From: Cyanobacteria bacterium RUI128
Lineage (GTDB): Bacteria; Cyanobacteriota; Vampirovibrionia; Gastranaerophilales; Gastranaerophilaceae
Assembly: GCA_024695725.1 (NCBI GenBank)
Contig: JAILHQ010000030.1
Location: 1 to 36,299, forward strand
Direction: 5' to 3'
DNA: 36,299 nt
The notes under the pieces are model-generated. The model saw nothing but the letters and a program-made list of their open reading frames with translations, was not told where the DNA came from and did no database searches. Within the stretch, counting starts at the first letter, position 1; every line of letters starts with the position of its first letter. Positions 1 to 7,021 of the stretch are shown here, one piece after another. The position numbers were made by a program, and so were the translations under genes.

Positions 1-141
1 AAACCTTATGTAGAATATGGTATCGGTGTACAGAAACGCTGGGGTGAACGCTTCACAGGTTATGGTCAGGCTATGATGAGAAACGGCGGACGTAACGGTG
101 TAATGCTCTCTGTCGGCTTCCGCTGGGCTATCGGTAAATAG
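1..141 (+). CDS. C-terminal end of an autotransporter-type outer-membrane beta-barrel protein (partial)
   Basis: Only the last 46 codons are in the window; the frame is open from base 1 to a TAG stop. The visible tail alternates aromatic and polar residues (YVEYGIGVQKRWGER, then GYGQAMMRNGG) and ends in GVMLSVGFRWAIGK. This is the look of the final two strands of an autotransporter or similar beta-barrel, where the last strand carries the signal read by the outer-membrane insertion machinery. A barrel of this kind implies an outer membrane. The last residue is Lys rather than the more usual aromatic one. A plus-strand terminator at 216-244 fits this gene. Codons such as CGC, TTC and GGC are richer in C than in most neighbours, as in a well-expressed surface protein. 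The passenger domain lies outside the window, so its function cannot be told. Confidence 0.65.
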   Translation, partial: KPYVEYGIGVQKRWGERFTGYGQAMMRNGGRNGVMLSVGFRWAIGK

Positions 142-176
142 GGGTAAATAAAGGGGTAAATCTAGGGGCAAATTAT
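141..176. repeat. Three 12-bp tandem units at the end of the autotransporter gene
   Basis: GGGGTAAATAAA, GGGGTAAATCTA and GGGGCAAATTAT follow one another with an exact 12-base period at 141, 153 and 165. The first G belongs to the stop codon. A diverged copy of the core (TCGGTAAATA) lies just upstream inside the coding end. The three G4 runs are evenly spaced. No function can be assigned. Confidence 0.6.
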
Positions 177-211
177 TTATATATCCCCATAAAAAAGAAA
201 TAAACTGTATT

Positions 212-1183
212 TTATACTTCCTTCAAGCTAAGGAAGTTTTTTTTATCGTTTGTGCAAATTTCTTTGATGATTTCCTTGTTATAGTATGCCTTATATTCAT
301 TTGGAATTTGTTCAAGAAACTGTTCAAATCTTTGAATAGGGCATTTTGTCTCTGATAAGTATTTCCCGTAGTTTGGGTGGCATTTGTGCTTTGCCGTTAA
401 AAAGTAAGGCTTTTTATTGTAGTTTAAATATTGTGAAATGTGTTTAGTTGCGATATTGTTAAGCATTTCTATATTGTACTTTTTATTATAGTTTTTGTTT
501 AAATAATCGGCAATTATGTTTGTGGAAAGCATTCCGCCACCTCTTCCGATACCGAACAGGGATGAATCAAGAATAATAGTTCGGTCTATATTCATTGACA
601 ACAGCATAACAGAATTTTTGAGTGAAAGCCCAAGATTGTCGTGAGAGTGAAACCCGACACCGATTTCTTTGTCTAAGTGACTGTCAAATTCGCTGAAAAT
701 TCTTTCTGTATCAGCTTCTGTCATTATCCCCATTGTATCTACTGCCGTAACGCAAGTTGGGTTATATTTATTTGAAAGTTCAAAAAGTTGCTTTAGCTCG
801 TTTTCTTCATAGAGGCTTATATGCATAGGGTTAAGTGAAAAATTTACCTTCTTTTTGCTTAAAACTGAGAGCGCTTCTTCAAGCCGATTCAGTACATTTT
901 GTTTAAATGCCAGACGAACTTCAACACGGTTATCAATCTTTGACAAATCGTATTCCCCAAAGTTAACCATTACGATTTTATTTTTTAATGCACTTGTCGT
1001 GCCGTATAATGTGCTGCTTTCTTCTGAGTGTTCCCTGTCTGTCAGAAACCCTGACTCTACAAAATCTATCCCTGCCTCGGAAAGTGTGTTTTCGATAATC
1101 AGGTTAGTGTTGTCTTTAAAGCACCAATTATTTATGTAACCGCCGTCTCTTAGCGTACAGTCAAGAATTTTTATGTCTTGCAT
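212..1183 (-). CDS. DRE-TIM metallolyase / 4-hydroxy-2-oxovalerate aldolase-like enzyme
   Basis: A 323-residue TIM-barrel enzyme of the HMG-CoA lyase / aldolase superfamily. The N-terminus has LDCTLRDGGY (D8, R12, D13), the D-R-E metal and substrate signature. The second metal site is GFHSHDNLG with H179 and H181. The family cleaves or forms carbon-carbon bonds at a divalent metal. The TLRDGGY form is typical of stand-alone aldolase-domain proteins found in polysaccharide and other specialised clusters rather than of isopropylmalate synthase; the substrate cannot be named. A GGAGG ribosome site sits just before the ATG. It is divergent from the next gene (54 bases between starts), and its last codons double as a terminator for the opposite strand. 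The superfamily call is secure; the reaction is not. Confidence 0.75.
   Translation of the reverse strand: MQDIKILDCTLRDGGYINNWCFKDNTNLIIENTLSEAGIDFVESGFLTDREHSEESSTLYGTTSALKNKIVMVNFGEYDLSKIDNRVEVRLAFKQNVLNRLEEALSVLSKKKVNFSLNPMHISLYEENELKQLFELSNKYNPTCVTAVDTMGIMTEADTERIFSEFDSHLDKEIGVGFHSHDNLGLSLKNSVMLLSMNIDRTIILDSSLFGIGRGGGMLSTNIIADYLNKNYNKKYNIEMLNNIATKHISQYLNYNKKPYFLTAKHKCHPNYGKYLSETKCPIQRFEQFLEQIPNEYKAYYNKEIIKEICTNDKKNFLSLKEV
216..244 (+). terminator. Rho-independent terminator inside the 3' end of the opposing gene
   Basis: ACTTCCTT (216-223) pairs perfectly with AAGGAAGT (230-237) across the loop CAAGCT and is followed by a run of eight T (237-244). The T run is on the plus strand, so this should end the autotransporter transcript. 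The whole element lies within the last codons of the minus-strand gene that stops at 212. Confidence 0.85.
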
Positions 1184-1237
1184 AAATCCTCCGTATAAAT
1201 AATTATAAATCAGAAAATTTTATAATAAAATATATTT

Positions 1238-1603
1238 ATGACAGAAAGAGATGACAAAGAATTTGTATCAAGGCTTATCGTAGGTGTCCTTACGGAGAGA
1301 ATAACAGTTCGTGAGGCTATACTGAACTTCCCTAAAGATACCAATGATAAAAATTTAATGGCAGCTTATCACGCATTGATTCACTATGAGGCTGATGAGG
1401 ATATGCGCGCCGCTGATATTGCATTCAAAGAAGAGCAGGATGAATATTTGAATATGATTGCTGAACTTCTATTTGCAGGTAAAGATCTGCCCAAAAACAT
1501 TATTAAAAGTTATAATGAATATTATCCTGAAATTGAATTGCCAAAATCAAAAACGATTATTAATTTTTTGAAGTCCTTATGCAAATTTCTTAATGTGAAA
1601 TAG
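1238..1603 (+). CDS. Small helical protein of unknown function
   Basis: A 121-residue acidic protein, predicted mostly helical, with no signal peptide, membrane segment or motif that I recognise. A TATAAT at 1221-1226 lies only 11 bases before the ATG and no Shine-Dalgarno is visible, so the mRNA may have almost no leader. It is followed after 49 bases by the CooC-like ATPase gene, which has its own ribosome site and a TATAAT at 1625-1630, so co-transcription is possible but not required. The sequence has normal coding character and opens directly after a divergent gene, so I take it as real. Confidence 0.65.
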   Translation: MTERDDKEFVSRLIVGVLTERITVREAILNFPKDTNDKNLMAAYHALIHYEADEDMRAADIAFKEEQDEYLNMIAELLFAGKDLPKNIIKSYNEYYPEIELPKSKTIINFLKSLCKFLNVK

Positions 1604-1652
1604 CTATTTAGTGTTATTTTGTTGTATAATTTAGAAAAGGGAGAAAAATAAT

Positions 1653-2408
1653 TTGACTGTAAAAATAGCGGTAACGGGGAAGAGCGGAAGTGGCAAGACA
1701 ACTGTAACAAAATCAATGTTGCATATTTTGCGCGAATATTTTCCGGAAAAAAGTATTTTGGTATTAGATAACGATTTGTCATCCGAATTTGGGCACAGTT
1801 ACGGGCTTGATATCAGAAATACAATCTATGGTATAAGAAGCGGAAAACACGAATATAAGACTGGTATTCCGCAACATATGACAAAGTCCGAGTATGTTGA
1901 ATGGGCTATGGAAGACATTATTGTATCCTTAGATGATTATACAGATTTGATTGTTTCGTGGTTTACCGGCTCTAAGGATTGCAGATGTCCTATAACTCAA
2001 CAGATAAATGATGCGTTGTATAAGATTATAAACAGGTACGACTTTGTTATATTTGACTGTGAGTTTGATTTAAAATATCTGAATCAGTTGGTTGATACAG
2101 ATATTGATTTGACTTTAATTGTGGCACTCCCTTATGAAGAATCTGTTTTGCTTGCAAAGCGTATAGAGGAATTTTCTGCAAAATATGCAGCAGGCGGGCA
2201 AATGGGCGTTGTTATTAACCGTGTTAGAAATGAACGTATGAATAATGTGTTTAATATGCTCAAGTGTCACGAATTGGATGTGTTAGGTTGTATACCGTTT
2301 GATGAACAACTTTCTGAAAATCCTTTAGAAAGGAAGTCTGCAGTTGTGGTTGATTCTATTAAACAGTTTTATTCTCGTTTGAATTTACCGCAGGAGGGAT
2401 TGGTATAA
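1653..2408 (+). CDS. CooC-like deviant Walker A P-loop ATPase
   Basis: A 251-residue MinD/ParA-class ATPase. The P-loop TGKSGSGKTT (residues 8-17) has the extra signature lysine K10 of deviant Walker A proteins. C110-R-C112 followed by P matches in position the CxC that binds metal at the dimer interface of CooC, the nickel-insertion ATPase of carbon monoxide dehydrogenase. Also CooC-like are YDFVIFDCE (Walker B region), MGVVINRVRNE and the late LGCIPFDEQLSE. The TTG start at 1653 is chosen because AAAGGGAG sits about nine bases before it and the P-loop begins at once. It ends one base before folD and carries that gene's AGGAGGG ribosome site in its last codons. Fold and CooC resemblance are clear. 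Metal cargo and client enzyme are unknown; no CODH gene is in the window. Confidence 0.75.
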   Translation: MTVKIAVTGKSGSGKTTVTKSMLHILREYFPEKSILVLDNDLSSEFGHSYGLDIRNTIYGIRSGKHEYKTGIPQHMTKSEYVEWAMEDIIVSLDDYTDLIVSWFTGSKDCRCPITQQINDALYKIINRYDFVIFDCEFDLKYLNQLVDTDIDLTLIVALPYEESVLLAKRIEEFSAKYAAGGQMGVVINRVRNERMNNVFNMLKCHELDVLGCIPFDEQLSENPLERKSAVVVDSIKQFYSRLNLPQEGLV

Positions 2409-2409
2409 T

Positions 2410-3312
2410 ATGATATTAGATGGCAAGTTAGTTTCCGGAATTATATTAGATAAGATTAAGGAAGTCGTTGACAAGTTGGATAAAAAACCACATTTGGCTG
2501 TTATTCTTGTCGGTAACGATCCTCCAAGCCAGGTTTATGTAAGAAATAAGAAAAAAACTGCCGAAAAGATCGGGATAAAATCTACTGTAATTGAATTACC
2601 GGAAGATACGGAAGAACAAGTCGTAATTGATAATATTAAAGCTCTTAATGAGGATGAAGATGTTTCGGCTATACTCGTTCAGATGCCTCTGCCAAAGCAC
2701 ATTAACCAATACAATATAATTTCGGCAATTGACCCTAAAAAAGATGTTGATTGTTTTACTCCTGAAAATGTCGGCAGACTTGCTATCGGCATGAAACCGT
2801 ATTTTTACCCTGTTACACCGCACGGGGTAATAATGCTTCTTGATTATTATAAAGTCCCGATTGAAGGTAAACATGTGGTTGTAATAGGACGTTCTAATAT
2901 AGTCGGTAAACCAATGGCACAGATGCTATTAAAGCGGAATGCAACTGTAACTATATGCCATTCAAAAACGGTTGACCTTGAAGAAAAAATAAAAGCCGCA
3001 GACATAGTAATCTCTGCGGCAGGAAAAAAAATTGTAAGATGTAAGATGGTTAAATATAAATCTGTGTTCGTTGACGTCGGCATATCAAGAGATACCAACG
3101 GCAAATTAACCGGCGATCTTATCTGGATTCCTGAGTATAAGAATTTTAAAGAAGTATCAGAATTTTTTGAGTACGTCTCTCCTGTTCCGGGCGGTGTGGG
3201 CCCGATGACTATTGCCTCTCTTATGCTAAATACATTAGCTTCCTCCGAGGATGTGGGTGTCTTGCGCCTCTTCGGAGACTGTGGACTTGAGTCCTTCTTC
3301 TTGGGCTTTTAA
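2410..3312 (+). CDS. folD: Bifunctional methylenetetrahydrofolate dehydrogenase / cyclohydrolase
   Basis: Interconverts 5,10-methylene-, methenyl- and 10-formyl-tetrahydrofolate in cytosolic one-carbon metabolism. The catalytic Y43-x3-K47 is in SQVYVRNKKK. VQMPLPKH and DVDCFTPENVG line the folate site, GRSNIVGKPMA is the Rossmann-type dinucleotide loop, and PVPGGVGPMTIASLMLNT is the family's C-terminal block. The protein normally ends soon after that block; here about 23 more residues follow, read from DNA that on the other strand encodes the end of the helical protein at 3235-3729. The ATG has a strong AGGAGGG site and follows the CooC-like gene by one base, so the two are almost certainly co-translated. 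No good terminator is visible downstream. The gene assignment is secure. Confidence 0.95.
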   Translation: MILDGKLVSGIILDKIKEVVDKLDKKPHLAVILVGNDPPSQVYVRNKKKTAEKIGIKSTVIELPEDTEEQVVIDNIKALNEDEDVSAILVQMPLPKHINQYNIISAIDPKKDVDCFTPENVGRLAIGMKPYFYPVTPHGVIMLLDYYKVPIEGKHVVVIGRSNIVGKPMAQMLLKRNATVTICHSKTVDLEEKIKAADIVISAAGKKIVRCKMVKYKSVFVDVGISRDTNGKLTGDLIWIPEYKNFKEVSEFFEYVSPVPGGVGPMTIASLMLNTLASSEDVGVLRLFGDCGLESFFLGF

Positions 3313-3729
3313 GGCTTCCAGAAGCGCGTCGTATGTTGCAACCATTGTACCGTATTCCATATCAAGATCCGTGTATTCTTCTAATAATTTTGGATCATAC
3401 TTCGGTACCTTCCTACTTGCAAATTTTGATGCAAATTTGTCAACAGACATGCTCCATTCTGCGGACGCAGCACGCCCTTGGTTACCTTTTTTCCCGTCTT
3501 GTTTTGCAAGAATGACATTACCATTCAACTTCAGCTCTTTGCTTCCGTCGTTCCAAGCTTCCTCTGCTGAATCATACTGAGAACCCCATTTTTCTTCAGC
3601 CTTAGTCTGCTCGCCGAGTTTCTTTTCCATGGCCGTAGCAAGATTATTCCACCTAGTGTCCTGTTGTTCACAATAGGTGCGCTGTGCTTTTATGGACATG
3701 TATTGCGCCAATAAGCCTGCGACTGCCAT
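3235..3729 (-). CDS. Small helical, coiled-coil-like protein of unknown function
   Basis: A 164-residue protein rich in Glu, Lys and Ala. It has a short hydrophobic N-terminus (MAVAGLLAQYM), then long predicted helices around residues 18-60 and 115-155, with a Trp-containing linker. An AAAGAGG ribosome site precedes the ATG, and a fair promoter with an inverted repeat lies at 3765-3801. The start resembles that of the helical protein at 24039: a G-L/F-L stretch, a Tyr, then an Arg- and Gln-rich helix, so the two may be distant paralogs. Its last 25 codons overlap the end of folD on the opposite strand. No family or enzyme motif is recognised; a structural or secreted role is only a guess. Confidence 0.65.
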   Translation of the reverse strand: MAVAGLLAQYMSIKAQRTYCEQQDTRWNNLATAMEKKLGEQTKAEEKWGSQYDSAEEAWNDGSKELKLNGNVILAKQDGKKGNQGRAASAEWSMSVDKFASKFASRKVPKYDPKLLEEYTDLDMEYGTMVATYDALLEALKAQEEGLKSTVSEEAQDTHILGGS

Positions 3730-3764
3730 CTTACGATCCTCTTTAGGTTTTAGTACATCTTACA

Positions 3765-3801
3765 TATATATAAAGTATATACACATTGTGCAATTTCACA
3801 A
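3765..3801 (-). promoter_or_regulatory. Promoter with overlapping inverted repeat, helical protein gene
   Basis: TTGCAC (3788-3793, minus strand) and TATATA (3765-3770) are 17 bases apart and would start RNA about 30 bases before the ATG at 3729. The inverted repeat TTGTG-N6-CACAA (3786-3801) overlaps the -35 box and could be an operator. Its arm spacing differs from the CRP consensus, so no regulator is named. Confidence 0.4.
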
Positions 3802-3864
3802 AGCGTTTTATTTGTTACATAACTTAACATGATTCTCAAAACCCGCTCATATCAATACTTGTAA

Positions 3865-3905
3865 AAAAGAAAGCGGTAACAAATGTTACCGCAAATTATT
3901 TTTTT
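3865..3905. terminator. Bidirectional terminator hairpin
   Basis: GCGGTAAC (3873-3880) pairs with GTTACCGC (3885-3892) over the loop AAAT. On the minus strand it is followed by TTTCTTTTTT, on the plus strand by AAATTATTTTTTT. No protein gene ends here on either strand, so it most likely ends a small minus-strand RNA. Confidence 0.8.
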
Positions 3906-4120
3906 GAGTGAGTGTGGGGATATACTATCCAATTTATTGTTTTTGTTTTCAGAGTCGTTTCTGAATATTACTAGCAAGTATTATTGCTTTTATTCAGTTA
4001 CGAGCCCGGTTTTAAGACAAATCTTTTAATTCGTCTTTTAAATGTATCCCGTTCTTTATCTCAAAATTTATTCCCCGTATATATATAAAGTTATTTTATA
4101 TATATTAATTGCCCCACATT
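3893..4120 (-). ncRNA. Candidate structured RNA ending at the 3865-3892 terminator
   Basis: Seen pairings: a closing helix CCCCACA (4112-4118) with TGTGGGG (3913-3919); a hairpin with stems 4014-4018/4033-4037 and 4020-4022/4029-4031; and a long rod made of TCGT/ACGA (3955-3958/4000-4003), CTGAATA/TATTCAG (3961-3967/3991-3997) and AGCAA/TTGCT (3973-3977/3984-3988) around a six-base loop. A terminator with a good U tail follows on the minus strand. The rod-plus-closing-stem shape loosely recalls 6S RNA, but I recognise no conserved sequence. Strand and limits are inferred from the terminator; no clear promoter of its own was found, so it could be read-through from the promoter at 4239-4267. 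Confidence 0.4.
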
Positions 4121-4182
4121 AATACATATATTTACAAAACCTATAAATTTTGGCATGGATACGTAATTATTTATGGCGATAC

Positions 4183-4212
4183 AAAAAAGAAAGCCTTGCT
4201 TTAAGCAAGACT
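4183..4212 (-). terminator. Minus-strand terminator about 20 bases into a predicted transcript
   Basis: On the minus strand AGTCTTGCT and AGCAAGGCT pair over the loop TAA (hairpin 4192-4212, one G-U pair), followed by TTCTTTTTT. It lies about 20-50 bases after the start predicted from the promoter at 4239-4267, with no gene between them. It is either an attenuator or the end of a very short RNA. Confidence 0.7.
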
Positions 4213-4238
4213 CAAAAATATACATTTACCCCACAGAC

Positions 4239-4267
4239 ATACTAACATAATTATTATTTTTTGTCAA
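4239..4267 (-). promoter_or_regulatory. Near-consensus sigma-70-type promoter, no gene directly after it
   Basis: On the minus strand TTGACA (4262-4267), a 17-base spacer and TAGTAT (4239-4244). Transcription would begin near 4232 with GGGG and meet the terminator at 4183-4212 almost at once. It points away from glgC. Confidence 0.65.
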
Positions 4268-4364
4268 CACATAGGTTTCAATATAGTTTACAAAAAATAA
4301 TCAATATGAATTAGTGCAAAATTTTGTTGATTTAATATAATAATATTATATATAGGAGTGTATT

Positions 4365-5603
4365 ATGTCTGTAAATGATACTTTGGCCATGATTTTGGCA
4401 GGTGGTGAAGGTAAAAGATTATATCCGCTGACTAAAGACAGGGCAAAACCTGCTGTTCCTTTTGGCGGAAGATATCGTATTATTGATTTTGTTCTGAATA
4501 ACTTTATAAATTCAGGTATCTTTAAAGTAAAGGTAATTACGCAATATAAATCAGATTCCTTAAATAAACATATATCAAGAGGATGGCAATTGTCGCCCTT
4601 CCTTGACCAGTATATAGATCTTGTTCCGGCGCAGATGAGAACCGGGAATGACTGGTACAGAGGTACAGCTGATGCAGTTTATCAGAATAAACTGCATATT
4701 ATTGATGAAAATCCTGAATATGTATGTGTCTTTGGTGGAGACCATATTTATAAAATGGACGTATTCCCAATGATTAAATATCATAAGAAAAATCATGCAG
4801 CCCTGACTATATCGGCAATTCCTATTCCGATAGAAGAAGCTTCCGAGTTTGGTATTATGGAAGTTGATGATAACTGGAGATTGGTCAACTTTGTTGAAAA
4901 GCCACAATATTCACCAAGAACAATACCGGGTAATCCAAATATGTGTCTTGCATCTATGGGAAATTATGTTTTCGGTAAAGACATATTACTGACTGCTCTT
5001 GAAGAAGACCATAACAATATTGAGTCCAGTCACGATTTCGGCAAAGATGTTATTCCAATGTTGTTAAATCAGGGTAAGAAGGTTATGGTTTATAACTTCT
5101 CTGAAAACGAATTTAAGGGCATGTCCCAAAATGAAAAAGGATATTGGAGAGATGTCGGAAATATCGATGCTTATTGGCAGGCTAATATGGACTTGTTGGA
5201 CTATGAGCCTGAATTGAATTTATATTCAAAGGATTGGCCATTAAGAACATGTAATTATAACTATCCTCCTGCAAAGTTCATTTGGCAAGAGCAGGATCGT
5301 GTTGGTATGGCGACTAACTCAATGATTTCTGAAGGTTGTATTGTATCAGGCGGTACTTTGTCAAGATGTATATTAGCACCTGAAGTCAGAATTAACAGTT
5401 ATTCACAGGTTACCGAGTCAATTCTTATGGAAAATGTTAATATAGGGCGTCATGCAGAAATAAGACGCGCTATTATTGATAAATATGTTGATATTCCGCC
5501 GTATATGAAAATAGGCTTTAATCAGGATGAAGACAGAGCAAGAGGTTTTTATGTCTCTGCAGGTGGGATAACCGTTGTGCCAAAAGGTGCAATATTAAAG
5601 TAG
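4365..5603 (+). CDS. glgC: Glucose-1-phosphate adenylyltransferase (ADP-glucose pyrophosphorylase)
   Basis: Makes ADP-glucose from ATP and glucose-1-phosphate, the committed step of bacterial glycogen synthesis. The N-terminal nucleotidyltransferase domain has LAMILAGGEGKRLYPLT (about residues 7-23), AKPAVPFGG, WYRGTADAV and FGGDHIYKMD. VEKP lies further in and a left-handed beta-helix follows (ISEGCIVSGG, ILMENVNIG, RRAIIDKYVDIP). The 412-residue length is typical. The AGGAG ribosome site fits the ATG at 4365, and TATAAT at 4336-4341 is a likely -10 box. A sugar transporter gene follows by 27 bases, probably in the same operon, and a strong terminator ends the pair. No other glycogen gene is in the window. 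Confidence 0.95.
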   Translation: MSVNDTLAMILAGGEGKRLYPLTKDRAKPAVPFGGRYRIIDFVLNNFINSGIFKVKVITQYKSDSLNKHISRGWQLSPFLDQYIDLVPAQMRTGNDWYRGTADAVYQNKLHIIDENPEYVCVFGGDHIYKMDVFPMIKYHKKNHAALTISAIPIPIEEASEFGIMEVDDNWRLVNFVEKPQYSPRTIPGNPNMCLASMGNYVFGKDILLTALEEDHNNIESSHDFGKDVIPMLLNQGKKVMVYNFSENEFKGMSQNEKGYWRDVGNIDAYWQANMDLLDYEPELNLYSKDWPLRTCNYNYPPAKFIWQEQDRVGMATNSMISEGCIVSGGTLSRCILAPEVRINSYSQVTESILMENVNIGRHAEIRRAIIDKYVDIPPYMKIGFNQDEDRARGFYVSAGGITVVPKGAILK

Positions 5604-5630
5604 TTAAGTATATAGTTAGAGGGAGAAGAT

Positions 5631-7004
5631 ATGGAAAATGAAGGAATGAAAAGATTTACTACGGCAAATTTTCTTAATTTTGCCTTAGGTTTCTTGGGAT
5701 TACAATTCGCATGGCAAATGAGAATAATTTTGTCGGCACCTGTAACGGAAGGGCTTGGTGCATCACCGTTTATATATGGTTTGATATGGCTTGCAGGACC
5801 TTTTACCGGTATGGTTGTTCAGCCTTTAATAGGGGTGTTGAGTGATAATACTAAATCAAGATTTGGCAGAAGAAGACCATATCTTTTAGGCGGTGCGTTA
5901 ATCACGGCTCTTGCATTATGGGCTTTCCCAAACTCTGCGGGTATATCTGATTTTATCAGCAAGGTTTGTCATTTTGACATGCCAGCGTGGGGTGGTTTGC
6001 TTATTGCCGCAATAATGATTTGGGTTATTGATGCTTGTATTAACATTGCGCAGGGTCCGTACAGAGCTTTAGTACCTGACGTTGTACCACAAGAGCAGCA
6101 CTCTGTTGCAAACGCTTATATTAGTCTTTCTATCGGGCTTGGTTCTGTTATTGCTGCAGCAACAGCTCCCGTTTTGAAGTATGTGTTTGATATTCAGATG
6201 TCCATTCCTGCTCAGTTTGTTATGGCTGCACTGGCATTTTCGCTTGCAATGATTTGGACTTGTATGACAATAAAGGAAAAAAGTTCTTTGACTAATGATA
6301 CTAAGGCAGAAGAAACTGAAAAACAGTCATTTGCCCAGTCTTTAAAGGAATTTTTCCTGTTATCGCCTGAAGTTTCTAAAATATGTACAATGCAGTTCTT
6401 TACCTGGATTGGTATGATGTGTATGATGATTTTCTTTACTAACTTTGCTATTCATACCGTGTATGGTGTGCCTGATTTAACGAAATTAACATCTGATTTG
6501 CAGGCTGAGTATCTGCCTATTCAGACAACTGCAACTAATTTCTCTTCAATTTGTTTTGCTGTCTTTAACTTTATTTGCTTTGTTATTGCTATTCCAATCG
6601 GTGTTTTAGCAGGCAAATTTGGAAACAAAAAGGTACACATAATATCGTTATTATCTATGGTGGTTGCATATATCGGCATGGCTATCTTCAGAACAAATCC
6701 TGTTGTGGTTGCGTCGTTTATGGCGTTATCAGGTATTGGGTGGGCAAGTGTTTGTGCTTTGCCGTTTGCTATGCTCAGCAGATATATTAAACCGGGTACT
6801 GAAGGTTCTGTCATGGGTATCTTTAATATATTTATTGCAGGCCCGCAAGTGTTTGTTTGTACTTTGGTTGCCTGGATAATCAGTAATTCTGTTATTTATA
6901 ACGAAAGTCTAATTAATTATCATTATGAATATTCGTTCTATATTGGTGCGGCTTGTCTGCTTGCTGCTGCAATTGTTACAAATATTATCAAAGAAGATAA
7001 ATAA
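5631..7004 (+). CDS. GPH/SUT-type major facilitator sugar transporter
   Basis: A 457-residue inner-membrane protein with about 12 hydrophobic segments. The loop between helices 2 and 3 reads GVLSDNTKSRFGRRRPYLLGG, the R-x-G-R-R-R-P signature of the glycoside-pentoside-hexuronide / sucrose-maltose transporter group, and NIAQGPYRALVPDVVP is another mark of that group. Such carriers take up di- or monosaccharides with a cation; the exact sugar cannot be read. It has a GGGAGAAG ribosome site and starts 27 bases after glgC, suggesting that uptake and glycogen storage are expressed together. The charged segment around residues 218-235 (EKSSLTNDTKAEETEK) fits the central cytoplasmic loop. Confidence 0.85.
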   Translation: MENEGMKRFTTANFLNFALGFLGLQFAWQMRIILSAPVTEGLGASPFIYGLIWLAGPFTGMVVQPLIGVLSDNTKSRFGRRRPYLLGGALITALALWAFPNSAGISDFISKVCHFDMPAWGGLLIAAIMIWVIDACINIAQGPYRALVPDVVPQEQHSVANAYISLSIGLGSVIAAATAPVLKYVFDIQMSIPAQFVMAALAFSLAMIWTCMTIKEKSSLTNDTKAEETEKQSFAQSLKEFFLLSPEVSKICTMQFFTWIGMMCMMIFFTNFAIHTVYGVPDLTKLTSDLQAEYLPIQTTATNFSSICFAVFNFICFVIAIPIGVLAGKFGNKKVHIISLLSMVVAYIGMAIFRTNPVVVASFMALSGIGWASVCALPFAMLSRYIKPGTEGSVMGIFNIFIAGPQVFVCTLVAWIISNSVIYNESLINYHYEYSFYIGAACLLAAAIVTNIIKEDK

Positions 7005-7021
7005 TATATTGTATTAATATA

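Larger units (their letters stand above)
3730..4364. other. 635-base gene-free stretch with terminators, promoters and likely structured RNA
   Basis: No convincing protein gene is present. From left to right it holds the promoter of the helical protein (3765-3801), a bidirectional terminator (3865-3905), a region able to form a long multi-helix RNA (3913-4118), a minus-strand terminator (4183-4212), a near-consensus minus-strand promoter (4239-4267) and the glgC promoter (TATAAT at 4336-4341). The order of minus-strand signals suggests one or two small RNAs. Confidence 0.6.

Noticed and set aside
3251..3580. 109-codon plus-strand frame opposite the small helical protein
   Set aside because: Its translation is Ser- and Phe-rich, as antisense frames of Glu/Lys-rich helices usually are; the minus-strand frame has the ribosome site and promoter.
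4035..4105. About 25 open codons on the minus strand (YIRGINFEIKNG region)
   Set aside because: No start codon or ribosome site; the stretch is better explained as part of a structured RNA, though a gene remnant is not excluded.
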